64,000 nucleotides of DNA from Craspedostauros australis. Its lineage: Eukaryota; Bacillariophyta; Bacillariophyceae; Mastogloiales; Achnanthaceae. Below are positions 41,513-52,604 of the stretch, one piece after another. Every line of letters begins with the position of its first letter. Position 1 is the stretch's first letter. The notes beneath the pieces were generated by a model. It had not been told where the DNA came from. It ran no database searches and was given only the letters and a program-made list of their open reading frames with translations. The stretch covers positions 744,001-808,000 of the forward strand of contig JAMXDE010000004.1 in the NCBI GenBank assembly GCA_026770025.1, read 5' to 3'. Both the position numbers and the translations under genes were made by a program.

Positions 41513-44500
41513 TAAGTATTCTGCCATCAACAAAGCAAACCACGGGACTCCGAAGGGAAGAATGTTCGTCTTTTTTCTTCCTCGGATGGCGCAAATGGAT
41601 TGTGGCGCGAGCATCGTCGGCGACTTTGTGACCACCGCACAAGCTGCGAACGGACATTGTTGCCACGTTCAACAACGACGATGACCATCATCTGAATGGA
41701 GCAATTGGCCGAGTCTTGCGAGAGCGGCCGTCTCTTTGGTGCCGGTATAGCTCCTACAACCACAGAAGATCGTCAGGGCGAGTCCACACATTCGGGACCA
41801 CCATAGGAAACACCTTCGCTTTCTCGATGTCACGATTGTGCGACACATTGGAATCTCGCAATTGGTTGTGCCGACCGCAAACTTTGGCCACTCGCAGGGC
41901 ATGCGTTGCTATTCATATTCGTACTCGTATTCGTACTCTGGCGGGCGTGGGCCTCATGGAAGCTTCCTGGGCTGTCATGGCAGAAGAGTGGAGCATCGTC
42001 GTGGAAACTCAGCGCCCACCATGCCTGCCATCCTTGAATACCTCCAAATAGAGTTGAGTTGAATGAAGCAGAGTTGATGCATTTCGCGCTGCATGGTGCG
42101 CTTCAGAACGTGTTGGTTGCATGTCATGTGTGGTGTCGTTGCCTGGCAGGAAATCGACACAAATCAATCGTGCCAGCAAGACGCGAGCAATGTCGGGAGA
42201 GGGGTGATCCGCATCCGCAACTCGTGTGCGAGTTAGGCATACTCGCGAATGGTAACACCAGCAACGCAGATGCGAGGTCACAAAAGAAGAACCGTGGCTA
42301 ATGCCGGCGCCAGTGTCATTGTGAGTTTTAAAATTTCGAAGGGAACTAATTCGACCACGAAGGACGAGAAGCGACCTGGCAATAAAATGACGGAACAATC
42401 GGGCCCAACCAAGATCCAATTTCGTTCCGTTCGGCGTTGTCTCACTTTTTGTCGTGATTCGGCCGATTCCCCGAATGCGATCAAATGGACAACATTGCAG
42501 AGCAGTACGATTCGTTCTGGATGGGAAAAGACGACAGCTGGAATACGAGCGTAACCAACAACATCAGCGGCTGATGATCCGTGCAGCTGCATCAGAAACT
42601 GACCAAACTATACCAGGGGGGAGAGAAGATCAAGCAGGAACCACAAAGACCCTTGTCAATCGGATCCTGTCAGAACGATCATTCCATTCCGCACTACTCC
42701 ACGAGGTATGTTCTCTACTTCTGCCCTTCACTATAGTTCCCAACTCAATTGCACCGTCTTTATTGGTTTTGCTGCCTTCGGTGCTTTTCTTCCATCGAAT
42801 CCACATCAGGGGACTCCGAGTCGTTCATGCCAATTGCGGCTATTATTCTTACGGTCTACGCATGCGAATACATGGTACAGAGCAGACTGCTTGTTTGGAC
42901 TCTTTCTTCAACAGTGCGTTCTGCCCCTTTGGACATTCGGAGAAGCATATGCGCGAGACAAGATGCAGCGAGGAACAGCGTCACAGCCCTCTCTATGCTC
43001 AGCTTTCGTGGAGCCCTTGTGATCCTTCTCTTGTGGCGGCAAGAAAGTGCAGAAGGCTCCAAGGCTCCCACACTCGAGCGATCAGCACCTGTTGCGTTCG
43101 CAGAGCGTAGACTGCGTTTGGATGCTCGGTCGTTCCGGCCTTCGCTACTGTGTGATGGGAGCTCGTGGGCGAACGCAAGGGAGGCAAAACACATGGAGAA
43201 AAACGACTGGGGATCGATGGTTTCTGTGCTTCCGAAACCACAGGCATGGCACAATAATGCGCACTCCGAGCCGACACATGAGTGCAAGTGCTCGTCCAGC
43301 TAAAGCAGAGCAGAGCAGAGGAAGGCAACATTGCGGGGAAATCGATTGCTTTCCGTTCACTGCAGCTCCTCTCTCGTCGATCAGGAATGAGAACGTTCTG
43401 CGCCGTTTCGGGCCAGGCACAAGTATTCGCCGTCTCTGTGAGGAGAGGGTCACTGGGTGCATTTCTTTCCAACTTCGTCCCTTCTTCGTGGGCTGGCTTG
43501 GTCATTCATTTGTTTGCTCTTTTGGGTACGCAAACACATCACGTGTGCAATGCCCAGGTCATTATCACAGCCAAATCACAGCCAAATCACACCCACAGCT
43601 CATCCAACCTTCCAGCCAGTTGTTCCGCAGCCATGACAGTCGCTACCACATCATAGTGGCTGACACTCTCATTCATCTGTGCCGTCTGCGCCAGCCATGG
43701 CGGTGTCATTCTTACTTCGTGACAGGGCAGGAGCGTCACCACAGTACGGGTATGGCACTGTGACAGTGACAACTGATGGATGCATTCATCGCTTCTCTCT
43801 TGGACAACAGACATTGTCTTTTTTGTTTCACGCCCCTTTTGGGACCGGAGTTTTCACAGCGAGGTCGAGTGTGGTTTGGGCCTGCCAAGAGAGAGAGAGA
43901 GTGAGGAGGGTATCGATTGTCCTCTCCACCTTGGCTTCGAAAGTGTATTGGAATACCAACAGGTGGCAAGAGGCTTGCGTTCGATCGGACTGATTGACGC
44001 GTTGGCGGGCATGGGTGGGGCATGCCTGTTTCTTCGGGGCTTGCTCAACACTTATCTCTTTCTATTCGCATCTAATTCTCACTGTGTCTTGCATACGAGG
44101 ATGCTGCGCATGCGTGTGGCAGGGAACGAGTCGTTCTGCGATCATTTGGACTTCTCTCTCCCTCTCCGCGAGCTGGAACTGGGGCTGGTGGCGTCAGCAT
44201 TCGCCTCCATGATGGCAATCTTGTTCGGGAGCCTTGCGAGTTTGTGACCCCAATTTGTCACCAAAAAAGTTCAGACACGGGATCTCCGCCAGTCACGTCG
44301 GCTTCGTGAACAGTCACGCCACCATTTCCACCACGAGGATGCGGTAGAATTTCCGGCGAGACTGAATTCTCGGGTGCATTTGGGTCAAGGTGTGTTGATG
44401 GCAGTTGGCGGATGTGGAGTATGAGCCACGTCGCTCGCACACACACATGCGATGTGATGCGATGTGCACTCCTGTGTGTGCGGTGCGGGTACATACCCTG

Positions 44501-44932
44501 TTGGGGCGGGTCGAGATGAGTACCCGCTGTGGCTGCGCCAGTAGAATGGTACCGCCCCTACTTGTACCTTCACACGCATACACCGCCGCGGCGCTCAGTC
44601 AGCTGCGTGTATGTATGCTTGTTTTGTTGTTGAATGAGAGTTGCTGTTGCGGTTACTGTTGCTGTCATTCGCGCGGTTGTGGTGTGCTGTCAAAGGTTCC
44701 ACGTCATGCTTCTTTCTCTTGGAACATGGAGTGTGGAGGTGACAGGATCTGGGGGTGGCCCGTGCATACTCGCAGCCCGCAGATCGTACTATGGTGCCAT
44801 AAGAACAGGCCAATCCCCTGGCAGTGACCGTTGGCTTGATCACCATCAAACTGCTAAGCCTCCAGAGCGCACGATCTCGCTGCCACTGCAATCACCACCG
44901 CCAATACCATTTCCATGTCCATGCTCATTGTA

Positions 44933-44958
44933 GTGTGTGTGTGTGTATATATATATAC
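44933..44958 (+). repeat. (GT)n(AT)n compound microsatellite
   Basis: GT units run directly into AT units. Confidence 0.85.
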
Positions 44959-45227
44959 ATCTTTAGTCGTTTACTCTTGCTTCTTCTATGTGCTCTTGTG
45001 CTCTTGTTGCCGTGGCTGGCATGGATAGTGGTGTGTAATGCTTCAGGCAGTTGTATGATCTCGTTGGCGAGCGTCTTGCCCGGAGGGTGCTGTTCGTTCA
45101 GTCCAGCCTCCTTCCCTTCTTCTGCATTCTTTTGTGAGCATGTGCGGTCTCTGAATTGTTGCGAATTGTTGCACAGCTCTGATCTGACCTGACCTGATCT
45201 GTGCTCTGATCTCGCCCTGCTACTGTT

Positions 45228-45758
45228 CTACTGAGAATGCACCTCTTGCTCTTGGAACGTTGACTGGTACTGTGGATGTTCGTGCTGCGACTGGCTTGCG
45301 TCGGCCAGCGAGGGCGCCTCGAACTTGGCCTTGTGCTCCTTGGCGATGTTGCGGTTCTTCAGCTTTTCCTTGTACTCGGCTTCGTATTTTGGATCGCCGA
45401 AGGCAAGTCCATCAACGTCCAGCTGTCTTTTGGTGCTGGGGAATGCCGATCGGAGGTGGTTGCTGACGATGTCAGCGTCGTTGCTGTTGTTGGTAGCAAT
45501 GGATGATGATGATGGTGGCGGATGGATTGCTTGCTGCCCCATTGTGGCGTATCCGAAAAGGGCCACCAGAGCGAAGAGGACAAGACCGAGCAGCATCTTG
45601 GACGATGATGATGCCTTTCTGGAGGCGCTGCAGGTCAGCTGTGGAGCGGCAGCTTCGTGTTCTTGTTCTTCTTGGCCCATTGGCAGGTGGATGATGATCG
45701 GCGATTGCGCGCAGGTGGAGCTGCTGTCGCTCATGGTGCTGTTCATGGTAGTGTTCAT
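45228..45758 (-). CDS. Hypothetical small one-span membrane protein
   Basis: A 176-residue product. The ATG at 45758 (ACACCATGAAC) is chosen; the frame is open a little further upstream but without another ATG. The N-terminal tail is Asn/Ser/Thr-rich. One membrane segment (MLLGLVLFALVALFGYATM, about 55-73) follows a basic RKASSSSK stretch, suggesting an N-in topology. The C-terminal part carries a charged helical motif (FGDPKYEAEYKEKLKNRNIAKEHKAKFE split over about 120-148) and a Gln/His-rich end. No known domain is recognised. It lies 630 bp from the left end of the large transposon. Confidence 0.6.
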   Translation of the reverse strand: MNTTMNSTMSDSSSTCAQSPIIIHLPMGQEEQEHEAAAPQLTCSASRKASSSSKMLLGLVLFALVALFGYATMGQQAIHPPPSSSSIATNNSNDADIVSNHLRSAFPSTKRQLDVDGLAFGDPKYEAEYKEKLKNRNIAKEHKAKFEAPSLADASQSQHEHPQYQSTFQEQEVHSQ

Positions 45759-46390
45759 GGTGTTGTTGTTGTGATTGAATTGATGGGCGAGTTGGATTGG
45801 GTTCAAGTGAAGTGAAGTGAAATAAAATGAAGCGAAGTGGAATGCAGAGGGCCAGTGTCGATTGGAGCAATGTGAAATTTATGGGGAAAACAAACAGTGA
45901 AGTGAAAAGAAGTTGACGGATCTGCGTCGTGTTTGTGTGGTCCTGCGTGGTTTCGTCGTGGTTTTCTTCGTGTTGGACCTCGTTGTTTGTCGTCGTGTTG
46001 TTCGGTTGTCGTGTTGTCGAGGTGTTCGGTTGTTCGGTTCGTCAGTTGTGTCGTCAATTCGTGTTCGGAGAAGACAGACTTCTTCTTTCTTCCAGGTTGG
46101 TATGGAATTCGGTTGGGCGTGTCCAAACATGTTCTACAAAGGCCCACATAGATATTCCGTGCTTTTCCTGATTGAAGTGTTCTCGGACATTTATTGAGTC
46201 AATTCAACGAAACACTGGCATCAGGTCGTGGAACATTGACGTGCGTTTATGCCACTGAAGCTCGTGACCTCCGTTGCCGACCTTCCTCTCCCCTTGCCGT
46301 TTTCCTTCCGCTTCGCAATTCGGATCCGCCCGACGCCGACGTATCGGTGAAGCACAGACCTATCAGAAACACCAGAAGTTTACTTCTGGT
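45759..46390. other. Gap between the small membrane-protein gene and the transposon
   Basis: 632 bp holding the promoter and 5' leader of the minus-strand gene. The leader side has repeated GAAGTGA/GTTCGGTTGT units. A perfect hairpin lies at its right end, directly against the transposon tip. Confidence 0.5.
46371..46390. repeat. Perfect 9-bp-arm hairpin abutting the transposon end
   Basis: ACCAGAAGT, two T bases, then ACTTCTGGT. The last base touches the first base of the left TIR at 46391. Confidence 0.9.
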
Positions 46391-46536
46391 GTGACGGGAC
46401 CTGCAGTCCGTCCTGGGATGGTGGCAACATACGGGGATTTCGACCAAGCCACCCACATATTCATAAACTAGATAAAAATATAAGATGCTGTGTGGACGCC
46501 GATTTTGCTTTAATGTCTTATTTTAAGTTTTATGGA
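46391..46536 (+). repeat. Left 146-bp TIR
   Basis: Begins GTGACGGGACC and ends TTTTATGGA. It pairs with 55871-56016. Confidence 0.9.
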
Positions 46537-46811
46537 CCCATCGATTTCGCGCTCATCTAGACACGACTAGCGCACAACGGCCAGATTCAGTGTCTTTGTG
46601 CCTTGATTCGTATCGCCAAAAGAAAAATTATCGATGTCAATTGCAGTGCTAATTTATTTTCTTAGTCCCTCCAAACCGTGATACGTGTGAAACCGTTGAA
46701 TTGGCGTTACGCTGTGAACACGTGCACCAATCAAGGACGATCCAGCAGTGAAGCAGTTGCACAGACTCGTACGACATTGATAAGACTCATAATCTGCATC
46801 TTTACCCCTTT

Positions 46812-47347
46812 TCATCTTAATTGGGTTTCATGTGTGTAATAACTTGTCTCCATTGCAGCTCTGACTCGCCGCAACAATTGTGTCCTCACATTTTGTTCCA
46901 CCAACTCTGGAAATTCCGTATTCTCCTTCATTATTTGTGTCTCGCACGCAATTTGCTCCGATGCTTCGTTTTCTTCTTGTTGCAGCGCGATTTCCTCCTC
47001 ATCTGCTGTTGTGTGTTGTGCAGGCACGATCTCTGTGTCGGTGCTGTTCGTGTTCGTCGGTGGTGGGGTGTTAGTTGTGTTCGTTGTGTTTGTCACGTTT
47101 TTGTTTATCGTGGTTTCCGGGGTTCTCGTGTTCGCGGCCTTCGGTTTCGTGCGCTGGTACGACGCGGACATGTATTGCTTCACTCGCATTGGGTTCACGT
47201 GTACCCGCGCATACCAGTCAGTCTTCATTTCGGTCGTCTCCATGCACCGCCTGAATGCCTCGTACTCGGTCGGTCTGTTCTTGGGGTCCGCGCGTGCCAC
47301 TCTGCACACCTCCTCCAACACTTCCACCAGGTATGGGCGAATGGGCT
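46812..47347 (-). pseudogene. Transposase, C-terminal block beyond the gypsy insertion
   Basis: About 175 codons, starting right at the far LTR border and running to a stop at 46812. The first part is folded (VEVLEEVCRVARADPKNRP, then TDWYARVHVNPMRVKQYM). The second part is low-complexity Thr/Asn-rich, followed by an acidic helix and VRTQLLRRVRAAMETSYY. Strand, position and protein-like start mark it as the severed end of the central block. Confidence 0.6.
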
Positions 47348-47752
47348 TGCCTTATGCCAGCAGACGATTGAGGGATAATTGTAGATTATGATTACCTTCC
47401 TTCCTTCTTGCCTCCACCTGCTCTACTTTGCGTTACTCCACAAGTAGCGCACTCTGCCATGCCGTCTCTGCTTACTCCGTGCCTGTTCCAAGAACCACGC
47501 CTGAATTCCAAACCTGCGCCACCTGGTCGCTCATTTACTTGCTTCCATGTTTTGGCATCAAGTTTGGTGGTGGCATGTTTTCCATATGTTGGCCCCGCAG
47601 TTACGACTGAGTTGAGTCTCGCATGGTTGGACTCAACTGACTGGTCTCAGTCACGGACGTTACCGGACTTGATCCAGTGCTGGCAACAGTAGATACATGA
47701 CTGGACTCAATTGGGAGACTAGGATATTCTAGCTAGTTATCAGTCTAGGTCA
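47348..47752 (-). repeat. LTR, 3' copy for the minus-strand element
   Basis: 405 bp, apparently identical to 52200-52604. Confidence 0.95.
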
Positions 47753-47770
47753 TTCGCTTCCCGATGGGCA

Positions 47771-50700
47771 CTACTCGAAGAACGGGGTGATCCGGCGTAT
47801 GTTGATGCGCTCGGTGATGATACCCTTTCGGACTAGGAGTGTCCCATTCGTAAAGACTCCCTTGACGGTGAACGGTCCTTCCCGTGGCTGTGCCATCTTG
47901 GGTAGGAGTCCAGGCTTCGTCACGAGTACCTTGTCTCCAATTTTATACTTGTGCGCAATGCGCTTGGAGTTCTCCCTATTGTTGGAGCAGTTGATTGCTT
48001 CTTGCTTGCGCTTGGCTATGTGAGCCCAATCAACCTTGAAGCGCACTGGAAGGAGCATATCGCGACCAAACACCAACTGTCCGGGTGTGGCCTGGAGAGT
48101 AGTGTGGTACGTTGTGCGTACTGCATATGCCACTGCTGTGAGGAATGGTTCCCACGGTTGCGTTCCACTATGTTCCTGCTTGTCAAGCTGGAACGTCCGG
48201 AATGCATCTCCCAGCACTTGGTGAATGCGTTCTAGTATTGCATTCCCTTGTGGGTTATGGCTAGTGGTAGTTTTCTTCTTGATGCCGAAGTTGTCGCACA
48301 TCGTCGAGAACAGTAGCTTGAATTCGCTTCCATTATCAAATCCACATTGGCTGGGCCGTGGATAGCGTGCGAGCCATTGGCTGTCGAATGCTCTTTGAGT
48401 CTCTGCACTGTTTGGTTTGTTGATTGCGGCGATCTCGAACCATCCTGTTGCGGGGTCGATCATCGTCATTGCTCTCATCTCATGCTTCTGCTTGGATGGA
48501 GTGGTGATGGTGTATGGTCCAATGAGGTCGACATTGACCCGTTCCCATGGGTTGGTCTCCGCTTGCTTTGCAGGGAGGTGGCCATACTTCTTTCGATTCT
48601 TCTTTGATAGTTGGCATTGTTTGCAGGACTTGCAGTGGTCAGCGATCTCTGCCTTCAGTCCAGGCCAATAGAACAGTTGTCTAATGGTTGCCTCCATCCG
48701 GGTTTGCCCAGGATGTACCAGATAGTGGTGATACCACTCAGCTATTCGTGCACGTAAGCCTTTTGGTACAAATATCTTGTCCTTGTAATGTATGAGGGAG
48801 ACTCCTTCGACATTCTTTGTCGTGTAGTCTGTGTTGCTATTAGTTTTCATGTGTTGTTGCAATATCTTATCTTTTTGTTGGTACTTCTGGACTGTTGTTG
48901 GTTTCATTGGGAATTCCGCACTCTCAGTCTCTGTTGTGGACATGTATGATAGTGGGGTTCTTTCTTCCTCGGTAGTGTTGGACACATCGTCGTCACGATG
49001 TTCCATTGGGAGGCGTGAGAGGGCATCTGCCACCACATTGTTCTCTCCCTTCACATGGACCACAGTGGGTCCGTATTCTTCCAGTAGTATTCGCCATCGC
49101 TGGAGTCGGTTAGACGATAGCGGCTTGTACAGCAGATTGAGATGATCTGTGTGTATTGTTACTTGCTGACCAAGGAGAATGTTGTTGAATGCTTTCAGTG
49201 TTTCGACTATACTTAGCAGTTCTTTCTCTCCTGTGGTGTATCTAGTTTGGGCAGCATTTAGTTTGCGAGTATAGAATGCCAAGGGTTTCCCTTCTTGAGC
49301 AATCACTCCACCAAGTTGGTAGTCACTCGCATCCGCATGCACATGGAACTCCTTGGAGAAGTCCGGGTATGCTAGAGCTGCTTCTCGCATCACCATTTGT
49401 TTGGCTTCGCAGAATGCTACTTGTTGCGCTTTGCCCCAGTGCCATTTCGTATTCTTGGCTGCGAGGGTCGTGAGTGGCGCTAAGGTGTGGCTCCTACGCT
49501 TCCACATATCGCGGTAGTAGTTAATCATGCCTAAGAAACGTCTTAGTTGTCGTTTATTCGACGGCGGCAGCACTCGCTGTATCGCTTCCACTTTCTTGGG
49601 CTGTGGCTCTAGACCGCGTTGGGTCAGGTGATACCCGAGGTAGTCTAGTTCTTTCATCATGAAGAACGACTTGCGCAGGTTAACGGCGAACCCGGCCTCT
49701 TGGAGGCGGACAAGCACCACATGACATTTCGACAAGTGATCTTCGTCACTGTCATTGGTGTCCGAGAGCACCAAAATGTCATCAAGGTAGACCAAGGCAA
49801 ATTCGAGGTCACTAAGCAACTCGTTCATGATGCGCTGGAAAATATCTGGAGCTGTGGAGATGCCCATTGGCAGCTTCTTATACCTATACTTGCCCCACGG
49901 CAGCACCGTGGTACACAGATTTTGGCTGGGGACGTCCAGCGGAATGTGGTAGTAACCCATGGACAAATCAAATGCTGTCGCGTATTTGAACTGTTCCAAT
50001 TTCTGGAGCATGTCCTGTATTTTTGGTAATGGGTACGGCCTTCGTTTAAGGTGTTTGTTGAGCTCGCGAAAGTCCGTGAGTACTCGCACATCACCGGTCT
50101 TCTTTGGTTGGATGAAACTGGGCGCTGCCCAGTCACTGTTGGAGAACTTCTCCCACACACCAATGCTCTCAAAGCGTTTGCTCTCTTTCTTTGTCACTTG
50201 TTCATATGCCTTTGGAACAGGGAATGCCTTGCCATGGAATGGCTTGGCCCCTGCCTTGAGCTCTAGACGAACAGGTTTGATCTTCAACGTACCAAGTCCT
50301 CCTTTGAAGGTCTGTGGTGTCCGTTGCAAGGTAGCCAGCAATTGTTGTTGCTGTGACCGGTTGAGGTGGTTCAGTTGGGACACATAGGTGTCTAGTGCGA
50401 TCTCACTATAGTCTGCATCCATGATACGCTTCTGTCTATCTTCTGCTTGATTGAGTAGTGTAGACTGCATTGCGACATGGTATGCGACATCCAACGCTTC
50501 CTTGTTGGTCAGCACCCCTCTGTTCTTCATTGGAATGGTGACGTTGTCCCATGTCATGGAGTTCATGGAGAACGACAAGTCGATTCCAAGCTCATGCATG
50601 AGATCGGTCCCAACGATCATGTCGTACTGGGACTGTTGGGCTTGTGTCGTTTCATCGACGTGCATTGTCCACCGTATGGACTTGCGCCCGTGGAACTCGG

Positions 50701-52126
50701 GCAGCACGAACTGCATCGTAGCTAGGCTCGATGTGCAGAAACTGCCACCCATGGTCTTCCATTTGGTCACCCCATCCCCATTCTTCAATGTTCGTGGGGC
50801 AAACTCACGCAGTACCAAGCAGCTGGATGTACCAGAATCCAACAGTATGCGGAGCTGGGCTATGTTGCCTGCTCTATTCACGGTCTCACCGATCACTTCG
50901 GTGGACGCATGATGCTGCTTTCGCTTCTTTGCCTTTCTACTAGCCAGGCTATAGCAGGTCGCATCACTGACTACAGTAGTCATGGGATAGTTGGTTGAGT
51001 CACTGCTAGTAGAGCTGTTATCACTATTGGCTTGCTGCAACTGGCGCAAGTAGTTGGCATTTTCGTCGTCCTCATCGGAGATACGGCGTTTCTTCTTCTT
51101 GGTGCGCTTGCTTGGCAGGGAGCTGACAAGTTGGTTGAACACCTCTTGGGTCAAGACCACGTTGAGGCTCTCATCGTTCTTGCCAGGACTCTTTTTGCCC
51201 TTGTATGGAACGCGCCACCCACTTGGGCGACTGTCCGCGTTCTTTGGGTCATTCCAGCACTCGCTGGTATTATGCCCAATTCGGCTGCATCTTCCACACT
51301 TTGGTGGGGCATCGCCGCTATCGCGGTTCTTGCGCTTATTGTTGCGGTCGTTGCGCCCTTTGTTGCTCCGGTTGCCACGCAAGCCCTTCTCGGCCTTCTT
51401 GCCCTTTTTGGCACTGTGGTTCTTCTTTGCCGGGCGGCAGCTATTTGCCACGTCGAGGAGACGGCGGTAGAGGTCCTCAAAGGAGTGCTCATACACCTGG
51501 TACCCGCTTTGGAGCAGGGCACGGCAGTACTCCTCTGGGCTTGCACGATCCAGGATCTCCACCAACTCGAAGTCAGGGAAGGATGCGGCAACATTGCCAT
51601 TGCCTGGGCTTGGCATGAATGGGAGGTATTGATTGAGCTCCAGCAGCTGCGCACGGAAGGCAGACAGCTCACCATGGTCGTACTTTGCATACTGACGCAT
51701 GTAGTTGCGCTGGCGTCTCCACGCGCTCGATGGGTGTCCGAAGAATGGCACTCCAACTGCCGCAAGTCCTTCCTTGAGCTTGCGTGCTGCAGCAGCAGCG
51801 GTGTTTCCGGGTACGGCTTGGACGGCTGTTGCGAATCGATTCTGCGCGTCTCCCATCAGTAGGTTGTTCAGATGCACCATCTTCTGGGTCGCTGTCGTCA
51901 TGCGCTTCGCAGCCATCAGCGTGTCGAATTCCCGGCGGAAACGGAGCCATTCTTCAGCGCTTCCGTCATCGAACTTGAGTACTTGAGTCTCCACGGTGTC
52001 GGTGTTGGCTGGATCACTTGGATCCTCGTATACGTCCATCTTCACGTACATGTTGCGTGGGTAGGTCCGAGCTTCTTCCTTCTCCCAGTAGAGGACAGGC
52101 TCTTGCCCGGGCTTGACTTCAGTCAT
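47771..52126 (-). CDS. Gypsy gag-pol polyprotein
   Basis: A single frame of 1451 residues from an ATG at 52126. Parts in order: a gag-type N-terminal region; a CCHC zinc knuckle (CGRCSRIGHNTSEC); an aspartic protease signature (LLDSGTSSCLV); a reverse transcriptase with YLDDILV; an RNase H start (HADASDYQLGG); an integrase HHCC zinc domain (HHYLVHPGQTRMEATI and CKSCKQC); a DDE core (VDLIGPY, FDNGSEF, NPQGNAILERIHQ); and a C-terminal SH3-like tail. No chromodomain is seen. gag and pol share one frame, as in several gypsy lineages. Confidence 0.93.
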   Translation of the reverse strand: MTEVKPGQEPVLYWEKEEARTYPRNMYVKMDVYEDPSDPANTDTVETQVLKFDDGSAEEWLRFRREFDTLMAAKRMTTATQKMVHLNNLLMGDAQNRFATAVQAVPGNTAAAAARKLKEGLAAVGVPFFGHPSSAWRRQRNYMRQYAKYDHGELSAFRAQLLELNQYLPFMPSPGNGNVAASFPDFELVEILDRASPEEYCRALLQSGYQVYEHSFEDLYRRLLDVANSCRPAKKNHSAKKGKKAEKGLRGNRSNKGRNDRNNKRKNRDSGDAPPKCGRCSRIGHNTSECWNDPKNADSRPSGWRVPYKGKKSPGKNDESLNVVLTQEVFNQLVSSLPSKRTKKKKRRISDEDDENANYLRQLQQANSDNSSTSSDSTNYPMTTVVSDATCYSLASRKAKKRKQHHASTEVIGETVNRAGNIAQLRILLDSGTSSCLVLREFAPRTLKNGDGVTKWKTMGGSFCTSSLATMQFVLPEFHGRKSIRWTMHVDETTQAQQSQYDMIVGTDLMHELGIDLSFSMNSMTWDNVTIPMKNRGVLTNKEALDVAYHVAMQSTLLNQAEDRQKRIMDADYSEIALDTYVSQLNHLNRSQQQQLLATLQRTPQTFKGGLGTLKIKPVRLELKAGAKPFHGKAFPVPKAYEQVTKKESKRFESIGVWEKFSNSDWAAPSFIQPKKTGDVRVLTDFRELNKHLKRRPYPLPKIQDMLQKLEQFKYATAFDLSMGYYHIPLDVPSQNLCTTVLPWGKYRYKKLPMGISTAPDIFQRIMNELLSDLEFALVYLDDILVLSDTNDSDEDHLSKCHVVLVRLQEAGFAVNLRKSFFMMKELDYLGYHLTQRGLEPQPKKVEAIQRVLPPSNKRQLRRFLGMINYYRDMWKRRSHTLAPLTTLAAKNTKWHWGKAQQVAFCEAKQMVMREAALAYPDFSKEFHVHADASDYQLGGVIAQEGKPLAFYTRKLNAAQTRYTTGEKELLSIVETLKAFNNILLGQQVTIHTDHLNLLYKPLSSNRLQRWRILLEEYGPTVVHVKGENNVVADALSRLPMEHRDDDVSNTTEEERTPLSYMSTTETESAEFPMKPTTVQKYQQKDKILQQHMKTNSNTDYTTKNVEGVSLIHYKDKIFVPKGLRARIAEWYHHYLVHPGQTRMEATIRQLFYWPGLKAEIADHCKSCKQCQLSKKNRKKYGHLPAKQAETNPWERVNVDLIGPYTITTPSKQKHEMRAMTMIDPATGWFEIAAINKPNSAETQRAFDSQWLARYPRPSQCGFDNGSEFKLLFSTMCDNFGIKKKTTTSHNPQGNAILERIHQVLGDAFRTFQLDKQEHSGTQPWEPFLTAVAYAVRTTYHTTLQATPGQLVFGRDMLLPVRFKVDWAHIAKRKQEAINCSNNRENSKRIAHKYKIGDKVLVTKPGLLPKMAQPREGPFTVKGVFTNGTLLVRKGIITERINIRRITPFFE

Positions 52127-52199
52127 CGTTGTTCGTTGGACGGTTTGGCGGTTGGTTGTTGTTGAGTACGATGTTCAATCGTAAGGAGTGAATTCACTG

Positions 52200-52604
52200 T
52201 GCCTTATGCCAGCAGACGATTGAGGGATAATTGTAGATTATGATTACCTTCCTTCCTTCTTGCCTCCACCTGCTCTACTTTGCGTTACTCCACAAGTAGC
52301 GCACTCTGCCATGCCGTCTCTGCTTACTCCGTGCCTGTTCCAAGAACCACGCCTGAATTCCAAACCTGCGCCACCTGGTCGCTCATTTACTTGCTTCCAT
52401 GTTTTGGCATCAAGTTTGGTGGTGGCATGTTTTCCATATGTTGGCCCCGCAGTTACGACTGAGTTGAGTCTCGCATGGTTGGACTCAACTGACTGGTCTC
52501 AGTCACGGACGTTACCGGACTTGATCCAGTGCTGGCAACAGTAGATACATGACTGGACTCAATTGGGAGACTAGGATATTCTAGCTAGTTATCAGTCTAG
52601 GTCA
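52200..52604 (-). repeat. LTR, 5' copy for the minus-strand element
   Basis: 405 bp, apparently identical to 47348-47752. Confidence 0.95.

Larger units (their letters stand above)
41264..45227. other. 4-kb stretch with no resolved gene
   Basis: Overlapping plus-strand frames at 42475-43110 and 43122-43763 are longer than most chance frames but have no recognisable motifs. A canonical-looking donor (GAG/GTATGT) at 42705 inside the first raises the possibility of a spliced gene I could not assemble. Minus-strand frames opposite are no better. Simple repeats: (CTCGTA)n at 41469-41512 and (GT)n(AT)n at 44933-44958. A duplicated CACAGCCAAAT unit lies near 43567-43590. Confidence 0.35.
47348..52604 (-). 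mobile_element. Ty3/gypsy LTR retrotransposon, looks whole and young
   Basis: Two LTRs of 405 bp (47348-47752 and 52200-52604) flank a single long gag-pol frame on the minus strand. I see no difference between the two LTRs, which points to a very recent insertion. The LTR borders are TG...CA. A purine-rich run lies next to the LTR at 47752. Domain order (gag, zinc knuckle, protease, reverse transcriptase, RNase H, integrase) is that of the gypsy group. The element sits inside the transposase gene of the surrounding DNA transposon and so is younger than it. Only a near-match 4-bp target duplication (AACC/AGCC, minus strand) is seen. Confidence 0.93.

Noticed and set aside
43122-43763. A 213-codon plus-strand frame as a stand-alone gene
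   Set aside because: Rich in Arg, His, Ser and Cys with no domain pattern; not enough to call a gene, so kept only as part of an unresolved region.
47100-47347. A plus-strand membrane-like frame (47011-47391)
   Set aside because: It is the antisense of the transposase C-terminal block; the Val/Phe-rich run comes from the complement of Asn/Thr codons.
51032-51862. A 276-codon plus-strand frame opposite the gypsy gag region
   Set aside because: Antisense shadow of the gag-pol frame; hydrophobic runs arise from the complement of Lys/Arg/Asn-rich sequence.
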